21,739 bases of DNA from B73-G16 sp964448445 (GCA_964448445.1 CAYVAU010000022.1:1-21739); one strand, 5' to 3'. Positions 5,381 through 13,580 are shown, numbered from the stretch's first letter. Notes: generated by a model from the letters alone, not told the origin. Numbers and translations are program-made.

Positions 5381-6544
5381 ACCTCCTTTCCCCACCACAT
5401 AATCTACTTCCACTCCCACAGCCCCCTTGCCGGGGAAGACGAATTTGGGCTCAAGGGCAAAGACCATCCCCTCCTCGAGCTCCTCATCCCTGCCCATGGC
5501 GATGACGGGCCACTCGTTGATCTCAAGTCCTATCCCGTGGGCCACAAACCTCACCCTGTTCTCACCATAGCCCATGAAGTGCTCCTCAAGTCCATAGCGG
5601 CCGACGATCCTTAAGGCCATCTCGAAAAGTTCCCTGCCGTTTTTGCCCGGATGAGCATGGGCCTCAAAGGCCTCCAGGATCTCCAGGGACACCTTATAAG
5701 CATCCTCAAGCACCCGCGGAAGCCTCCCGATCACATAGGTCCTCGTCTCATCGGTGAGATAGCCGTTGTAACCGGCACCGTAATCCACCACGATGGGCTC
5801 ACCCTCCTGGATCTTCTTGCTCGAAGACCCGTAGCCTATGGCGGGACAGGTCCCCAGGCCCTTGAGCGGTCCATCCACATAGGAGGGAAAACTCCCGTTG
5901 GGGCCGCTCAAGACAGCCACAGGCGTCATCTCCTGGTTGAATCCCCTCATCCTCAGCCAGCCGTGATGCCCGAGCCTCCTCCCCTCCGCCTGAAGGAGGG
6001 CATCCAGCTCCATCTCCGTCATCCCCGCGCGGCAGAAGGAGGTCACCGAGGAGAGGACCCGAGCGGTGATCCTTGAGGCCTCCTCCATCTGCCGGATCTC
6101 GTAGGGGCTCTTCGCCGCCCTGAGGGAGAGGATGTCCGGGGAGATGTCCACGAGGTCTGTGCCTTCCAAGAGGTCCTTGAGGCGAAAGAAGATCGCCACG
6201 GGCAATACATCCAGCTCAAGCCCGACGGTCCTGGCCCTCCGGAGGAACTCAACGGACTTAAGCTCCCCCAACCCTCTGGCCCTCCTCACCTCGAGGGGGC
6301 TCTCCATCGAAGCCCTCTCGAAGTCCCTTTGCACATAGAGGACGGCTTCCCCCTCTCGGGATACGACCAAAAACCCCCGCTGGATCGTGCCGCTGAAGTA
6401 AAACAGGTCCACGTTCTGCATGATCACCGCCGCATCCACTCCCCTTCTGCTGAGCCTCTCAGAGAGGGACCCTATCCGCCTGCGGATCTCCCCTTCGGGT
6501 ACGGGGGAAAGGAGGCCAAAAAGGGCCTTGTCTTTTGGGTCCAT
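5336..6544 (-). CDS. M24-family metallopeptidase (Xaa-Pro peptidase-like)
   Basis: A 402-residue cytosolic protein with a creatinase-type N-terminal domain (about 20-140) and a pita-bread peptidase domain (about 150-385). All five metal ligands are present: Asp254 (VVDYGAG), Asp265 (LTDETRTYV), His336 (FVAHGIGLE), Glu365 (FALEPKFVF) and Glu379 (GVEVDYVV). It should remove an N-terminal residue ahead of proline or cleave Xaa-Pro dipeptides. The ATG at 6544 (MDPKDKALFG) is chosen because the open frame upstream, to 6883, lies over the divergent P1 peptidase gene and has no family character. Only about 40 bases separate the two divergent starts, and no clear ribosome binding site is seen. Exact substrate is unknown. 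Confidence 0.87.
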   Translation of the reverse strand: MDPKDKALFGLLSPVPEGEIRRRIGSLSERLSRRGVDAAVIMQNVDLFYFSGTIQRGFLVVSREGEAVLYVQRDFERASMESPLEVRRARGLGELKSVEFLRRARTVGLELDVLPVAIFFRLKDLLEGTDLVDISPDILSLRAAKSPYEIRQMEEASRITARVLSSVTSFCRAGMTEMELDALLQAEGRRLGHHGWLRMRGFNQEMTPVAVLSGPNGSFPSYVDGPLKGLGTCPAIGYGSSSKKIQEGEPIVVDYGAGYNGYLTDETRTYVIGRLPRVLEDAYKVSLEILEAFEAHAHPGKNGRELFEMALRIVGRYGLEEHFMGYGENRVRFVAHGIGLEINEWPVIAMGRDEELEEGMVFALEPKFVFPGKGAVGVEVDYVVGKGGLRRLNSLPFDLFYL

Positions 6545-6584
6545 GGTGGGAAAATTAGCAGAGATCCGATGCCGAGTAAAGGGG

Positions 6585-7553
6585 ATGGGAGCGATAACCG
6601 ATGTCCCGGGGATAAAGGTCGGCCATTGCACCGACAAGGAGGCCCTCACCGGTTGCACGGTCCTTCTGTTCGAGGAGGGGGCAAGGGCTGGCGTTGATAT
6701 AAGGGGCATGGCCCCGGGGACCAGACAACTCGATTCCCTCGGGCCCCTGCATACCGTTGGAGAAATACACGGGATCCTGCTGACGGGGGGAAGCTCCTTC
6801 GGGCTTGATGCCGCCGGAGGGGTGATGAGGTATCTGGAGGAGAGGGGAGTGGGGTTCGACACCGAGGCGGCCAAAATCCCCATCGTGCCCTCGGCGGTGA
6901 TCTACGACTTCGGGATAGGCAACCCTCGGGTCAGGCCCGATGTCGATATGGGTTACAGGGCCTGTCTGAACGCCTCCCTGGAGGTCCCCGAGGGGAGAGT
7001 CGGGGCCGGAACGGGGGCAACGGTGGGGAAACTCCTGGGCATCGGCAGGGCCATGAAAGGGGGTCTGGGGACCTGGGCCATCGAGGGCCCAAGGGGAGTT
7101 GTGGTGGGGGCCCTTGTGGTGGTGAACGCCTTTGGCGACATCCTCGATCCGGAAACGGGACGGCAACTGGCCGGCCCCCTTGATGAAGGGGGAAGGCTGC
7201 TCAGGACACAGGACCTGCTGCGCCAAGGGGTGAGGAAGAGAAACTTCAGCCCCTTCCCCCAGAACACCACCCTGGCGGTGGTGGCCACCAATGCACGGCT
7301 CGACAAGATCGCAGCAAACAGGCTCGCCCAGATGGCCTCCCTCTCTCTGGCACGGGTGATCTCCCCCTTTGGGACCCCCTTTGACGGAGACGTAGTGTTT
7401 GCCGCCTCCCTCGGGGAGGCCGAGCTGGATCTCAACAACCTGGCGGTGCTCGCCGAAAGGGCCATAACAGAGGCGGTAAAAAGGGCCATCTTGAAAGCCG
7501 AAGGCTTCGGTGCGGTCCTCGCTTGGAAGGACCTTTTCGGGGATGGGCTTTAA
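6585..7553 (+). CDS. P1 (DmpA-type) self-processing aminopeptidase
   Basis: A 322-residue member of the Ntn-hydrolase family P1 (DmpA, ThnT and relatives). The N-terminus ITDVPGIKVGHCTD and the segments LLTGGSSFGLDAAGGV (66-81) and VGAGTGATVGKLLG (139-152) are typical. QNTTLAVVATNARLD (226-240) contains the expected Asn227-Thr228 autocleavage site, after which Thr228 becomes the N-terminal nucleophile. Family members act as D-, L- or beta-peptide aminopeptidases or amidases; the substrate here is unknown. The ATG at 6585 follows AAAGGGG by one base. An upstream in-frame extension to 6420 runs antisense through the M24 gene and is rejected. It stands next to another N-terminal peptidase, which suggests a role in using unusual peptides. 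Confidence 0.85.
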   Translation: MGAITDVPGIKVGHCTDKEALTGCTVLLFEEGARAGVDIRGMAPGTRQLDSLGPLHTVGEIHGILLTGGSSFGLDAAGGVMRYLEERGVGFDTEAAKIPIVPSAVIYDFGIGNPRVRPDVDMGYRACLNASLEVPEGRVGAGTGATVGKLLGIGRAMKGGLGTWAIEGPRGVVVGALVVVNAFGDILDPETGRQLAGPLDEGGRLLRTQDLLRQGVRKRNFSPFPQNTTLAVVATNARLDKIAANRLAQMASLSLARVISPFGTPFDGDVVFAASLGEAELDLNNLAVLAERAITEAVKRAILKAEGFGAVLAWKDLFGDGL

Positions 7554-7635
7554 ATAGCGGAGGCCTTTTATGGGTGAAGGAACAAAATCCTGTATAAGCC
7601 TTAAAAATTAAAGGATTACCGCCCTATCTCGGGAC

Positions 7636-7664
7636 TTGACCCAAAGGGGTCCGGCGGATATATT
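7636..7664 (+). promoter_or_regulatory. Near-consensus sigma70 promoter of the yceD-rpmF-plsX operon
   Basis: TTGACC (7636-7641, five of six) and TATATT (7659-7664, five of six) are separated by exactly 17 bases in the 140-base gap before yceD. Transcription would start near 7671, leaving a leader of about 22 bases that ends in an AGGGCGAGGG ribosome site. A perfect inverted repeat (7638-7651) overlaps the -35 box. This is the best promoter in the window and probably drives the long run to 19411. Confidence 0.7.
7638..7651. repeat. Inverted repeat inside the yceD operon promoter
   Basis: GACCC (7638-7642), a four-base loop AAAG, and GGGTC (7647-7651) form a perfect 5-bp inverted repeat overlapping the -35 hexamer and the spacer. 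A repressor bound here would block RNA polymerase. It does not look like the FapR or FadR sites known for lipid genes. The repeat is short enough to be chance. Confidence 0.35.
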
Positions 7665-7693
7665 GATCCGTAAAATTTCCGAAAGGGCGAGGG

Positions 7694-8236
7694 ATGAAGG
7701 TTCTCCTAAGTGAGATTCCCCCTGAGGGGCTTAGGATAAGCTGGGGAGAGCTGGAGAGGCCGCATCTGGAGGGCCCAAAGGGTACCCTGGAGGAAGGCCT
7801 GCGGCTGGCTTCGCCCCTCAAAGGGGGGGTCTTCTTGAAGATGACCAAAAGGGGGCTCCTTTGCAAAGGCAATATCGACTGTTCGGTATGGATCCACTGT
7901 GCCCGCTGCCTCAAGGAGTTTCGACTCCCTCTAAGGGATGAATTCGAGGTGGTCTATGTGCCCCTAAAGGAGGCCCCGAGGCAGGAGGAGGTGGAGCTGG
8001 GAAGGGAGGATATGGATGTGGGATTCCTCGGAGAGGACACCATAGATTTGGATGAACTTCTGAACGAGAGGATCTGGCTGTCCTTACCGATGAAGCCCCT
8101 CTGCAGGGAGGATTGCAAGGGGCTCTGCCCCCTTTGCGGCAAGGACTTAAATGAGGGGGACTGCGGCTGCAGCCGCGAGGCGATCGATCCTCGCTTTGCA
8201 GTCCTGAAGGAATTAAAGATGAAACTGAAGGGGTAA
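7694..8236 (+). CDS. yceD: YceD/DUF177 family protein
   Basis: A 180-residue soluble protein of the YceD family, which is needed for normal 23S rRNA levels in bacteria and plastids and is nearly always encoded just before rpmF. The typical CARCL (about 73-77) comes after a beta-rich N-terminal half. The C-terminal Cys cluster LCREDCKGLCPLCGKDLN followed by Gly-Asp-Cys-Gly-Cys is the conserved end of the family and may bind zinc. It starts at ATG with AGGGCGAGGG upstream and ends five bases before rpmF. The molecular activity is not known. Position directly behind a strong promoter fits a growth-linked role. Confidence 0.9.
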   Translation: MKVLLSEIPPEGLRISWGELERPHLEGPKGTLEEGLRLASPLKGGVFLKMTKRGLLCKGNIDCSVWIHCARCLKEFRLPLRDEFEVVYVPLKEAPRQEEVELGREDMDVGFLGEDTIDLDELLNERIWLSLPMKPLCREDCKGLCPLCGKDLNEGDCGCSREAIDPRFAVLKELKMKLKG

Positions 8237-8240
8237 GGAG

Positions 8241-8423
8241 ATGGCCGTTCCCAAGAAGCGAACTTCCAGTGCCCGCAGGGACAAAAGGAGGACCCATTGG
8301 AAGGTGATTCCACCCAATCTGGTCCCGTGTCCCCGGTGCCGGGAACCAAAGTTGCCCCACCACGTCTGTCCCCATTGCGGTACCTACAAGGGAAGGAAGG
8401 TCTTAGAGGTAGAGGAGGCTTAG
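8241..8423 (+). CDS. rpmF: 50S ribosomal protein L32
   Basis: A 60-residue basic protein starting MAVPKKRTSSARRDKRRTHW, the classic L32 opening. CPRCREPKLPHHVCPHC at about 30-46 holds two Cys-x-x-Cys pairs, so this is the zinc-binding (C+) form rather than the zinc-free paralogue. Length and motifs are standard. An AAGGAG site lies just before the ATG. It forms the usual yceD-rpmF-plsX trio, with plsX starting nine bases later. Confidence 0.97.
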   Translation: MAVPKKRTSSARRDKRRTHWKVIPPNLVPCPRCREPKLPHHVCPHCGTYKGRKVLEVEEA

Positions 8424-8432
8424 CCTTTTAGG

Positions 8433-9482
8433 ATGGAAGGCAGGCCTTTGCGAGTGGCCGTAGATGCCATGGGTGGTGATTACGCCCCACGGGCAGTCGT
8501 GCTGGGGGCAGTGGAGGCTGCAAGAGGCCTTAGGGGGGAGGTGGTCCTCGTCGGAAAGGCCGAGGTGATCCGGAGGGAACTCGAGGACCTGGAGTATCCG
8601 AAACGGAAATTGAGGGTAGTCCATGCCCCCGAGGTCATAACCATGGAGGAGAGCCCTTCGCGGGCCGTCAGGGCGAAGCCTCAGAGCTCCATCCACCGGG
8701 CCATAGAGCTCATGGCCCAAGGGGAGGTGGATGCGGTGGTCACGGCGGGAAATTCGGGGGCAGCCCTTGCAGTGGCCATGCTGAAGCTGAAGAGGCTCCC
8801 CGGGGTGGAGAGACCCGCCCTGGTGAGCCTTCACCCCTCCCTGAGGGGTTATACGGTGGTGTTGGATGTCGGGGGAAATGTGGAATGTCGGCCGTCGATG
8901 CTCGTTCAGTTTGCCATAATGGGCGAGATATACTCGCGGCTGGCCCTCGGGAGGGAAAGGCCCACGGTCGGGCTCCTGAGCAATGGGACCGAGGAGACGA
9001 AGGGGACCGAGATCACCCGCAAGGCCCACGAGATCCTGAAGAAGTGCAACATCAACTACGTGGGCTATGTGGAGGGACGGGATATCTATTACGGGGATGT
9101 AGATGTGGTTGTGTGCGACGGCTTTGTGGGAAACGTGGTGCTTAAGGCGGCAGAGGGCATAGGGGATTTCCTGAGGTGGAAGCTCAAACAGGAGGCGAAG
9201 AGAGGCCTGCTCTCGCGGCTCTTCATGTCCCTTTCGCAGGGGCTCTGGAGGAAGGTCCTTGGGGAGGTGGATTACACCTCCTATGGGGGGGTGCCCCTCC
9301 TCGGGGTCAACGGGGTGTGTTTTATCTGTCATGGCCACTCCTCCCCCAAGGCCATTGCCCAGGCTATTCGAGCCGCTTTCGATTATGTGTTGAAGGACGT
9401 CAACGGTTCCCTAGTGAAGGCCCTGGAAGAAAACCAGGAGTTCAGGAGGTGGGCCTTCAGGTTCTGGGAACGCTTGAGGTAA
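8433..9482 (+). CDS. plsX: Phosphate acyltransferase PlsX
   Basis: A 349-residue enzyme of normal PlsX length. It converts acyl-ACP and phosphate to acyl phosphate, the donor for PlsY in making 1-acylglycerol-3-phosphate, and so links fatty-acid synthesis to phospholipids at the inner membrane face. Evidence is VAVDAMGGDYAPRAVV at about 9-24, AGNSGAALAVAMLKL near 105-120, GLLSNGTEETKGTE near 184-197 and VVCDGFVGNVVLKAAEG near 225-240, all conserved blocks. The ATG at 8433 lies nine bases past rpmF; the plausible ribosome site is the AGAGGAGG at the end of rpmF. It is followed by an acyl-CoA dehydrogenase rather than the usual fabH. Confidence 0.96.
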   Translation: MEGRPLRVAVDAMGGDYAPRAVVLGAVEAARGLRGEVVLVGKAEVIRRELEDLEYPKRKLRVVHAPEVITMEESPSRAVRAKPQSSIHRAIELMAQGEVDAVVTAGNSGAALAVAMLKLKRLPGVERPALVSLHPSLRGYTVVLDVGGNVECRPSMLVQFAIMGEIYSRLALGRERPTVGLLSNGTEETKGTEITRKAHEILKKCNINYVGYVEGRDIYYGDVDVVVCDGFVGNVVLKAAEGIGDFLRWKLKQEAKRGLLSRLFMSLSQGLWRKVLGEVDYTSYGGVPLLGVNGVCFICHGHSSPKAIAQAIRAAFDYVLKDVNGSLVKALEENQEFRRWAFRFWERLR

Positions 9483-9492
9483 GGAGGAGGAG

Positions 9493-10656
9493 ATGGATTA
9501 CTTTCTGACCGACGAACAGAAGATGCTGAAGGAACTGGCCCGACGCATCGCCGAGGAACACATAATCCCCATAAGGGCAGAGCTTGATGAAAAGGAGGAA
9601 TTCCCTTGGGAGGTGATGAAGGTCTGTGGGGAGGCGGGCCTCTTCGGCGTCTCTATCCCAGAAGAATATGGGGGTTCGGGAGGGGGGGTCCTGGAGACCT
9701 GCCTGGTGGTGGAAGAGCTGAGCCGCGGGTGTGTCGGGGTGGCGGTGAGCTATGCGGCATCGAGCCTCTGCGCCTACCCCATCCTCCTTTACGGCACCGA
9801 GCAACAGAAGCGGAAATACCTGCCTGAACTTGCCTCCGGGCGCAAGCTCGGGGCCTTCGCGGTCACTGAGGCCAATGCGGGAAGCGATGTGGCATCCATC
9901 AAGACCCAGGCGGTAAGGGATGGGGATGGCTACAGGATCAGCGGGACCAAACAGTGGATAACCAATGGGGGGGAGGCCGACATCTACGTGGTCTTTGCCG
10001 TGACCGACAAACGCCGGGGACCGAGGGGGATAAGCGGTTTTATCGTCGAGAAGGGTACCCCGGGCTTTTCCTTCGGCAAGAAGGAGAAAAAGATGGGCAT
10101 AAGGGCCTCGGCAACCCGGGAGCTGATCTTCGAGGACTGCTGGGTCCCCAAGGAGAACCTTTTGGGCGGCAGGGAGGGAATAGGCCTTATGGCGATCCTT
10201 AAGACCTTCGACATGACCCGTCCTGGGGTCGGAGCCCAGGCAGTGGGTTTGGCCCAGGCGGCCTTCGAGGTGGCCCTTTGGTATGCCAAGCAGAGGACGC
10301 AATTCGGCCAGAAGATCATATCCTTTCAGGCGATACAGCACATGCTCGCGGACATGGCCACCCAGATAGAGGCCGCAAGGGCGCTGGTCTATGCGGTGGC
10401 CAGGTACATAGACAGCCGTCCCCGGGAGTTCACCAAGGAGTCGGCCATGGCAAAGCTCTTCCCCAGCGACATCGCCATGAAGGTGGTGGAGGATGCAGTG
10501 CAGATCCTGGGCGGATATGGCTACATGAGGGATTTCCCGGTCGAGAAGATGATGAGGGATGCCAAGATCCTTCAGATCTACGAGGGGACCAACCAGATCC
10601 AGCGCAACAACATCGCCCGCGAGCTGATAAAGGAAACCGCAAGAAGGGGGCTTTAG
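9493..10656 (+). CDS. Acyl-CoA dehydrogenase family protein in the fab operon
   Basis: A 387-residue, full-length acyl-CoA dehydrogenase of the short/branched-chain type. It has the N-terminal helical domain, FAVTEANAGSDVAS (about 120-133) and ISGTKQWITNGGEAD (about 149-163) for FAD and substrate binding, and the C-terminal helical domain with GGYGYMRDFPVEKMMRDAKI. The catalytic base should be Glu364 in IYEGTNQIQR. It oxidises an acyl-CoA to a trans-2-enoyl-CoA and passes electrons to ETF, or could work in reverse. GGAGGAGG precedes the ATG. It sits between plsX and fabD, where fabH is usual, with an 8-10-base gap before it and one base after it. The pathway and physiological direction are unknown, and no ETF genes are in the window. 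Confidence 0.9.
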   Translation: MDYFLTDEQKMLKELARRIAEEHIIPIRAELDEKEEFPWEVMKVCGEAGLFGVSIPEEYGGSGGGVLETCLVVEELSRGCVGVAVSYAASSLCAYPILLYGTEQQKRKYLPELASGRKLGAFAVTEANAGSDVASIKTQAVRDGDGYRISGTKQWITNGGEADIYVVFAVTDKRRGPRGISGFIVEKGTPGFSFGKKEKKMGIRASATRELIFEDCWVPKENLLGGREGIGLMAILKTFDMTRPGVGAQAVGLAQAAFEVALWYAKQRTQFGQKIISFQAIQHMLADMATQIEAARALVYAVARYIDSRPREFTKESAMAKLFPSDIAMKVVEDAVQILGGYGYMRDFPVEKMMRDAKILQIYEGTNQIQRNNIARELIKETARRGL

Positions 10657-10657
10657 A

Positions 10658-11599
10658 ATGGCAGGGGTGGCTTTCGTCTTCCCGGGCCAAGGAGCCCAAT
10701 ATGTGGGGATGGGAAGGGAACTGTGGGAGGCCTTTGACTACGTAAGGGACATCTTCGAGGAGGCCTCCGATGCCCTGGGTCTCGACCTCAAGAGGTTGTG
10801 CTTTGAGGGACCCCAAGAGAGGCTTCTCAGGACCGAGAACACCCAGCCGGCGGTCTTTGTGGTGAGCGTGGCCGCTGCCAGGGTGCTACAGAGGGAGCTG
10901 GGGGTTGAGCCGGATCTTGCGGCGGGACACAGCCTCGGGGAGTATTCGGCCCTCTGCATCTCGGGGGCGATGGGGCTTCGGGAGGCGGTGTGGGTTGTGC
11001 GCAAGAGGGGGGAATTCATGGAGGAGGCCTGCCCCGTTGGCACGGGGGCGATGGCGGCCATTTTGGGCCTGGAAAGGGAGAAGGTGGAAGAGTTATGTGA
11101 GAGGGCCAGAGGGGACGGAGAGGTCCTTGTCCCGGCCAATTTCAACTGCCCCGGACAGGTGGTCATATCGGGACACAGGGGAGCGGTGGAGAGGGCCATC
11201 GCAGTGGCCAAGGAGATGGGGGCAAAGAGGGCGCTTATGCTCAATGTCAGCGGTCCCTTCCACTCCCCCCTGATGGAGCCTGCGGCCCAAAGGCTGAAGG
11301 GGGTCCTGGAGGGGGTTGCCCTGGGAAGCCCCCGAATCCCCGTGATCTCCAATGTGGATGCCGAGCCCAACACCTCACCTGAGAGGGCGAAGGAGCTTCT
11401 GGTCCTTCAGGTCAAGAGCCCGGTGCTCTGGGAGGATTCGGTGAGGAAGATGGTTGCCCTTGGGGTGGATACCTTTGTAGAATTAGGCCCCGGTAAGGTG
11501 CTCTCCGGCCTGATCCGGAGGACCGTTTCCGATGTTAAGGTGCTGAACCTTGAGGTACCCGGGGATCTGAAGCGCCTCAGGGAGGCGTTCAAGGTATAG
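10658..11599 (+). CDS. fabD: Malonyl-CoA-ACP transacylase
   Basis: A 313-residue enzyme that moves malonate from CoA to acyl carrier protein, supplying the extender unit for fatty-acid synthesis. FVFPGQGAQYVGMGRELW opens the protein, GHSLGEYSAL at 91-100 places the nucleophile at Ser92, and GPFHSPLMEPA places the catalytic His at 202. QVVISGH near 167-173 is also typical. Length is normal. The ATG comes one base after the dehydrogenase stop, so the two are very likely co-translated. The acpP gene follows after 24 bases, without the fabG gene usually found between them. Confidence 0.96.
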   Translation: MAGVAFVFPGQGAQYVGMGRELWEAFDYVRDIFEEASDALGLDLKRLCFEGPQERLLRTENTQPAVFVVSVAAARVLQRELGVEPDLAAGHSLGEYSALCISGAMGLREAVWVVRKRGEFMEEACPVGTGAMAAILGLEREKVEELCERARGDGEVLVPANFNCPGQVVISGHRGAVERAIAVAKEMGAKRALMLNVSGPFHSPLMEPAAQRLKGVLEGVALGSPRIPVISNVDAEPNTSPERAKELLVLQVKSPVLWEDSVRKMVALGVDTFVELGPGKVLSGLIRRTVSDVKVLNLEVPGDLKRLREAFKV

Positions 11600-11623
11600 T
11601 AAAAACTGCAGGAGGTGAGGGGG

Positions 11624-11869
11624 ATGGCTCCTTCCATAGAGGAAAGGCTAAAGGAGTTGATCGTTCAGCAGTTGGGCGTTGACGAAAGCGCCGTGGTCCC
11701 GGAGGCAAAGTTCGTCGATGACCTGGGAGCGGATTCCCTGGACCTCGTGGAATTGATCATGGCCTTGGAGGACGAGTACGGGATCGAGATTCCGGACGAG
11801 GATGCCGAAAAGATTGTCACGGTGGGGGATGCCATTAATTACCTTAGGGAAAGGCTGGCAAAGGCCTGA
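11624..11869 (+). CDS. acpP: Acyl carrier protein
   Basis: An 81-residue acidic protein. Its phosphopantetheine site is Ser38 in DDLGADSLDLVELIMALEDE, and the third helix region YGIEIPDEDAEKI is canonical. It carries growing acyl chains for FabF and gives them to PlsX. The ATG at 11624 is chosen because GGAGG at 11611-11615 is spaced eight bases from it; a GTG at 11615 inside that site would add three residues and is unlikely. It sits between fabD and fabF. Confidence 0.97.
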   Translation: MAPSIEERLKELIVQQLGVDESAVVPEAKFVDDLGADSLDLVELIMALEDEYGIEIPDEDAEKIVTVGDAINYLRERLAKA

Positions 11870-11886
11870 AGGGCAGAGGAGGGACG

Positions 11887-13128
11887 TTGAAGCGCAGGGT
11901 GGTCGTGACAGGAGTGGGGCTGGTCATCCCCCATGGGGCGGGAAAGGATGAGGTATGGAGGAAGATCTGCGAGGGAATTTCTGCGGTTGGGCCCATCACC
12001 AAATTCGATGCCTCCGCCTTCGAGACCAGGATCGCGGCCGAGGTGAAGGACTTCGATCCCACCCATTATCTGGACCCCAAAGAGGCCCGGAAGATGGATC
12101 CCTTCATCCACTTCGCCATAGGGGCGGCCTGCATCGCCGTGGAGGATTCGGGGATCCAGTTCGAAAAGGAGGACCCCGACAGGGTCGGGGTCCTTATGGG
12201 CGTGGGGCTTGGGGGGTTGCGCACCCTGGAGCATTCCCTTCAGACCCTGAGGGATAGGGGGCCGAGGAGGGTGAGCCCCTTCTTCATCCCGGCCATAATC
12301 CCCAACGAGGCCCCTGCGCACATTTCGATCCGCTTCGGCATCAAGGGCCCGAACCTGGCCGTGGCCACGGCCTGTGCCAGTGGGGCCCATGCCATAGGAA
12401 CGGCTTTCCGCGCCATCCAGTACGGTGATATCGATGTGGCGGTTGCCGGAGGGGTGGAGGCCACCATAACCCCCCTTGCCGTGGCGGGGTTCAATGCCAT
12501 GAGGGCCCTTTCCACCCGCAACGATGAACCCCAGAAGGCCTCAAGGCCCTTTGACCGCGACAGGGACGGCTTTGTAATAGGTGAGGGAGGGGCGGTGATG
12601 ATCCTGGAGGAACTGGAGCGGGCCAAAAGACGTGGGGCCAGGATCTATGCGGAGTTGGTGGGCTATGGTTACAATTCGGATGCCTATCACCTTGCCGCCC
12701 CCGATCCCGACGGGGATGGGGCGGCAAGGTGCATGATGCAAGCCCTCAAGGATGCCGGACTCTCCCCCGATGAGGTTGATTACATCAACGCCCATGGTAC
12801 CGGTACCCCTGCGGGGGACGTGGCCGAAACGATGGCCATAAAGAGGGTCTTTGGTCAAAAGGCTTACAAGATCCCGGTGAGTTCCACCAAGTCCATGACC
12901 GGGCATCTTCTGGGGGGTGCGGGTAGCACCGAGGCGGCCTTCTGTGTGCTGGCGATCCGCGACGGGGTCATCCCTCCAACCATAAATTACGAGAATCCCG
13001 ATCCAGAGTGCGATCTCGATTATGTCCCCAACGTGGCCAGGGAAGCCAAGGTTGATGTCGCCCTCTCCAACAGCTTCGGTTTCGGCGGGGCCAATGCGGT
13101 CCTGATCTTCAAGAAGTTCGAGGGTTAG
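11887..13128 (+). CDS. fabF: 3-oxoacyl-ACP synthase II (elongating)
   Basis: A 413-residue condensing enzyme with the KAS I/II triad: Cys163 (TACASGAHAIG), His303 (NAHGTGTPAGD) and His340 (TGHLLGGAGSTEA). SFGFGGANAVLIF lies near the C-terminus. It condenses malonyl-ACP with acyl-ACP during elongation. The start is TTG at 11887 (MKRRVVVTGVGLV), with AGAGGAGGG upstream; translation from a TTG may lower its output. Length is normal. It lies 17 bases after acpP and two bases before rpiB. This is the only ketoacyl synthase in the window; the initiating KAS III (fabH) is missing. Confidence 0.96.
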   Translation: MKRRVVVTGVGLVIPHGAGKDEVWRKICEGISAVGPITKFDASAFETRIAAEVKDFDPTHYLDPKEARKMDPFIHFAIGAACIAVEDSGIQFEKEDPDRVGVLMGVGLGGLRTLEHSLQTLRDRGPRRVSPFFIPAIIPNEAPAHISIRFGIKGPNLAVATACASGAHAIGTAFRAIQYGDIDVAVAGGVEATITPLAVAGFNAMRALSTRNDEPQKASRPFDRDRDGFVIGEGGAVMILEELERAKRRGARIYAELVGYGYNSDAYHLAAPDPDGDGAARCMMQALKDAGLSPDEVDYINAHGTGTPAGDVAETMAIKRVFGQKAYKIPVSSTKSMTGHLLGGAGSTEAAFCVLAIRDGVIPPTINYENPDPECDLDYVPNVAREAKVDVALSNSFGFGGANAVLIFKKFEG

Positions 13129-13130
13129 AG

Positions 13131-13580
13131 ATGAGGATCGCGGTGGCCTCCGACCACGCCGGCTTCTCCCTCAAGGAAAGGATCCTTCATTTTCTCTCCT
13201 CAGAAGGCCATCAGGTACTCGATCTCGGCACCCATGGACCTGAATCGGTGGATTACCCGGATTATGCTAGGGAGGTGGCCCTCAGGGTATCGCAGGGGGA
13301 GGCGGATTTGGGGGTGCTTGTATGCGGGACGGGGCTGGGGATGGCGGTGGTTGCCAATAAGTTCAAGGGCGTAAGGGCAGTGGCGGTCCATCACGAGTTT
13401 GTGGCGAGACAGGCCAAGGAACACTTGGATGCCAACATCCTCTGTCTCGGGGCGAGGGTTGTGGGCGAAGGATTGGCCCTGGAGATCCTTAAGGCATGGC
13501 TCAACTCCGGATTTGAGGGGGGGAGGCACTCCAGGAGGCTGGAAAAGCTCAAGGCCATAGAGGAAGAGAACCTGAGATGA
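13131..13580 (+). CDS. rpiB: Ribose-5-phosphate isomerase B
   Basis: A 149-residue RpiB/LacAB-family isomerase that interconverts ribose-5-phosphate and ribulose-5-phosphate in the pentose phosphate pathway. ASDHAGFSLKE opens the protein with Asp8 and His9, DYPDYA lies at 41-46, and VLVCGTGLGMAVVANK carries the catalytic Cys65. RAVAVHHEFVARQAKEHLDANIL is typical of the C-terminal half. Length is normal. It begins two bases after fabF and its stop overlaps the glyA start by four bases (ATGA). The rpiB-glyA pair is a widespread neighbourhood. Ribulose-5-phosphate is also a RibB substrate made further along this operon. Confidence 0.95.
   Translation: MRIAVASDHAGFSLKERILHFLSSEGHQVLDLGTHGPESVDYPDYAREVALRVSQGEADLGVLVCGTGLGMAVVANKFKGVRAVAVHHEFVARQAKEHLDANILCLGARVVGEGLALEILKAWLNSGFEGGRHSRRLEKLKAIEEENLR

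Noticed and set aside
6420..6584. N-terminal extension of the P1 peptidase
   Set aside because: It runs antisense through the M24 coding region. The conserved start (ITDVPGIKVGH) begins just after the ATG at 6585, which has AAAGGGG upstream.
6545..6883. N-terminal extension of the M24 peptidase
   Set aside because: It overlaps the divergent P1 gene, is Ser/Pro-rich and resembles no M24 N-terminus.
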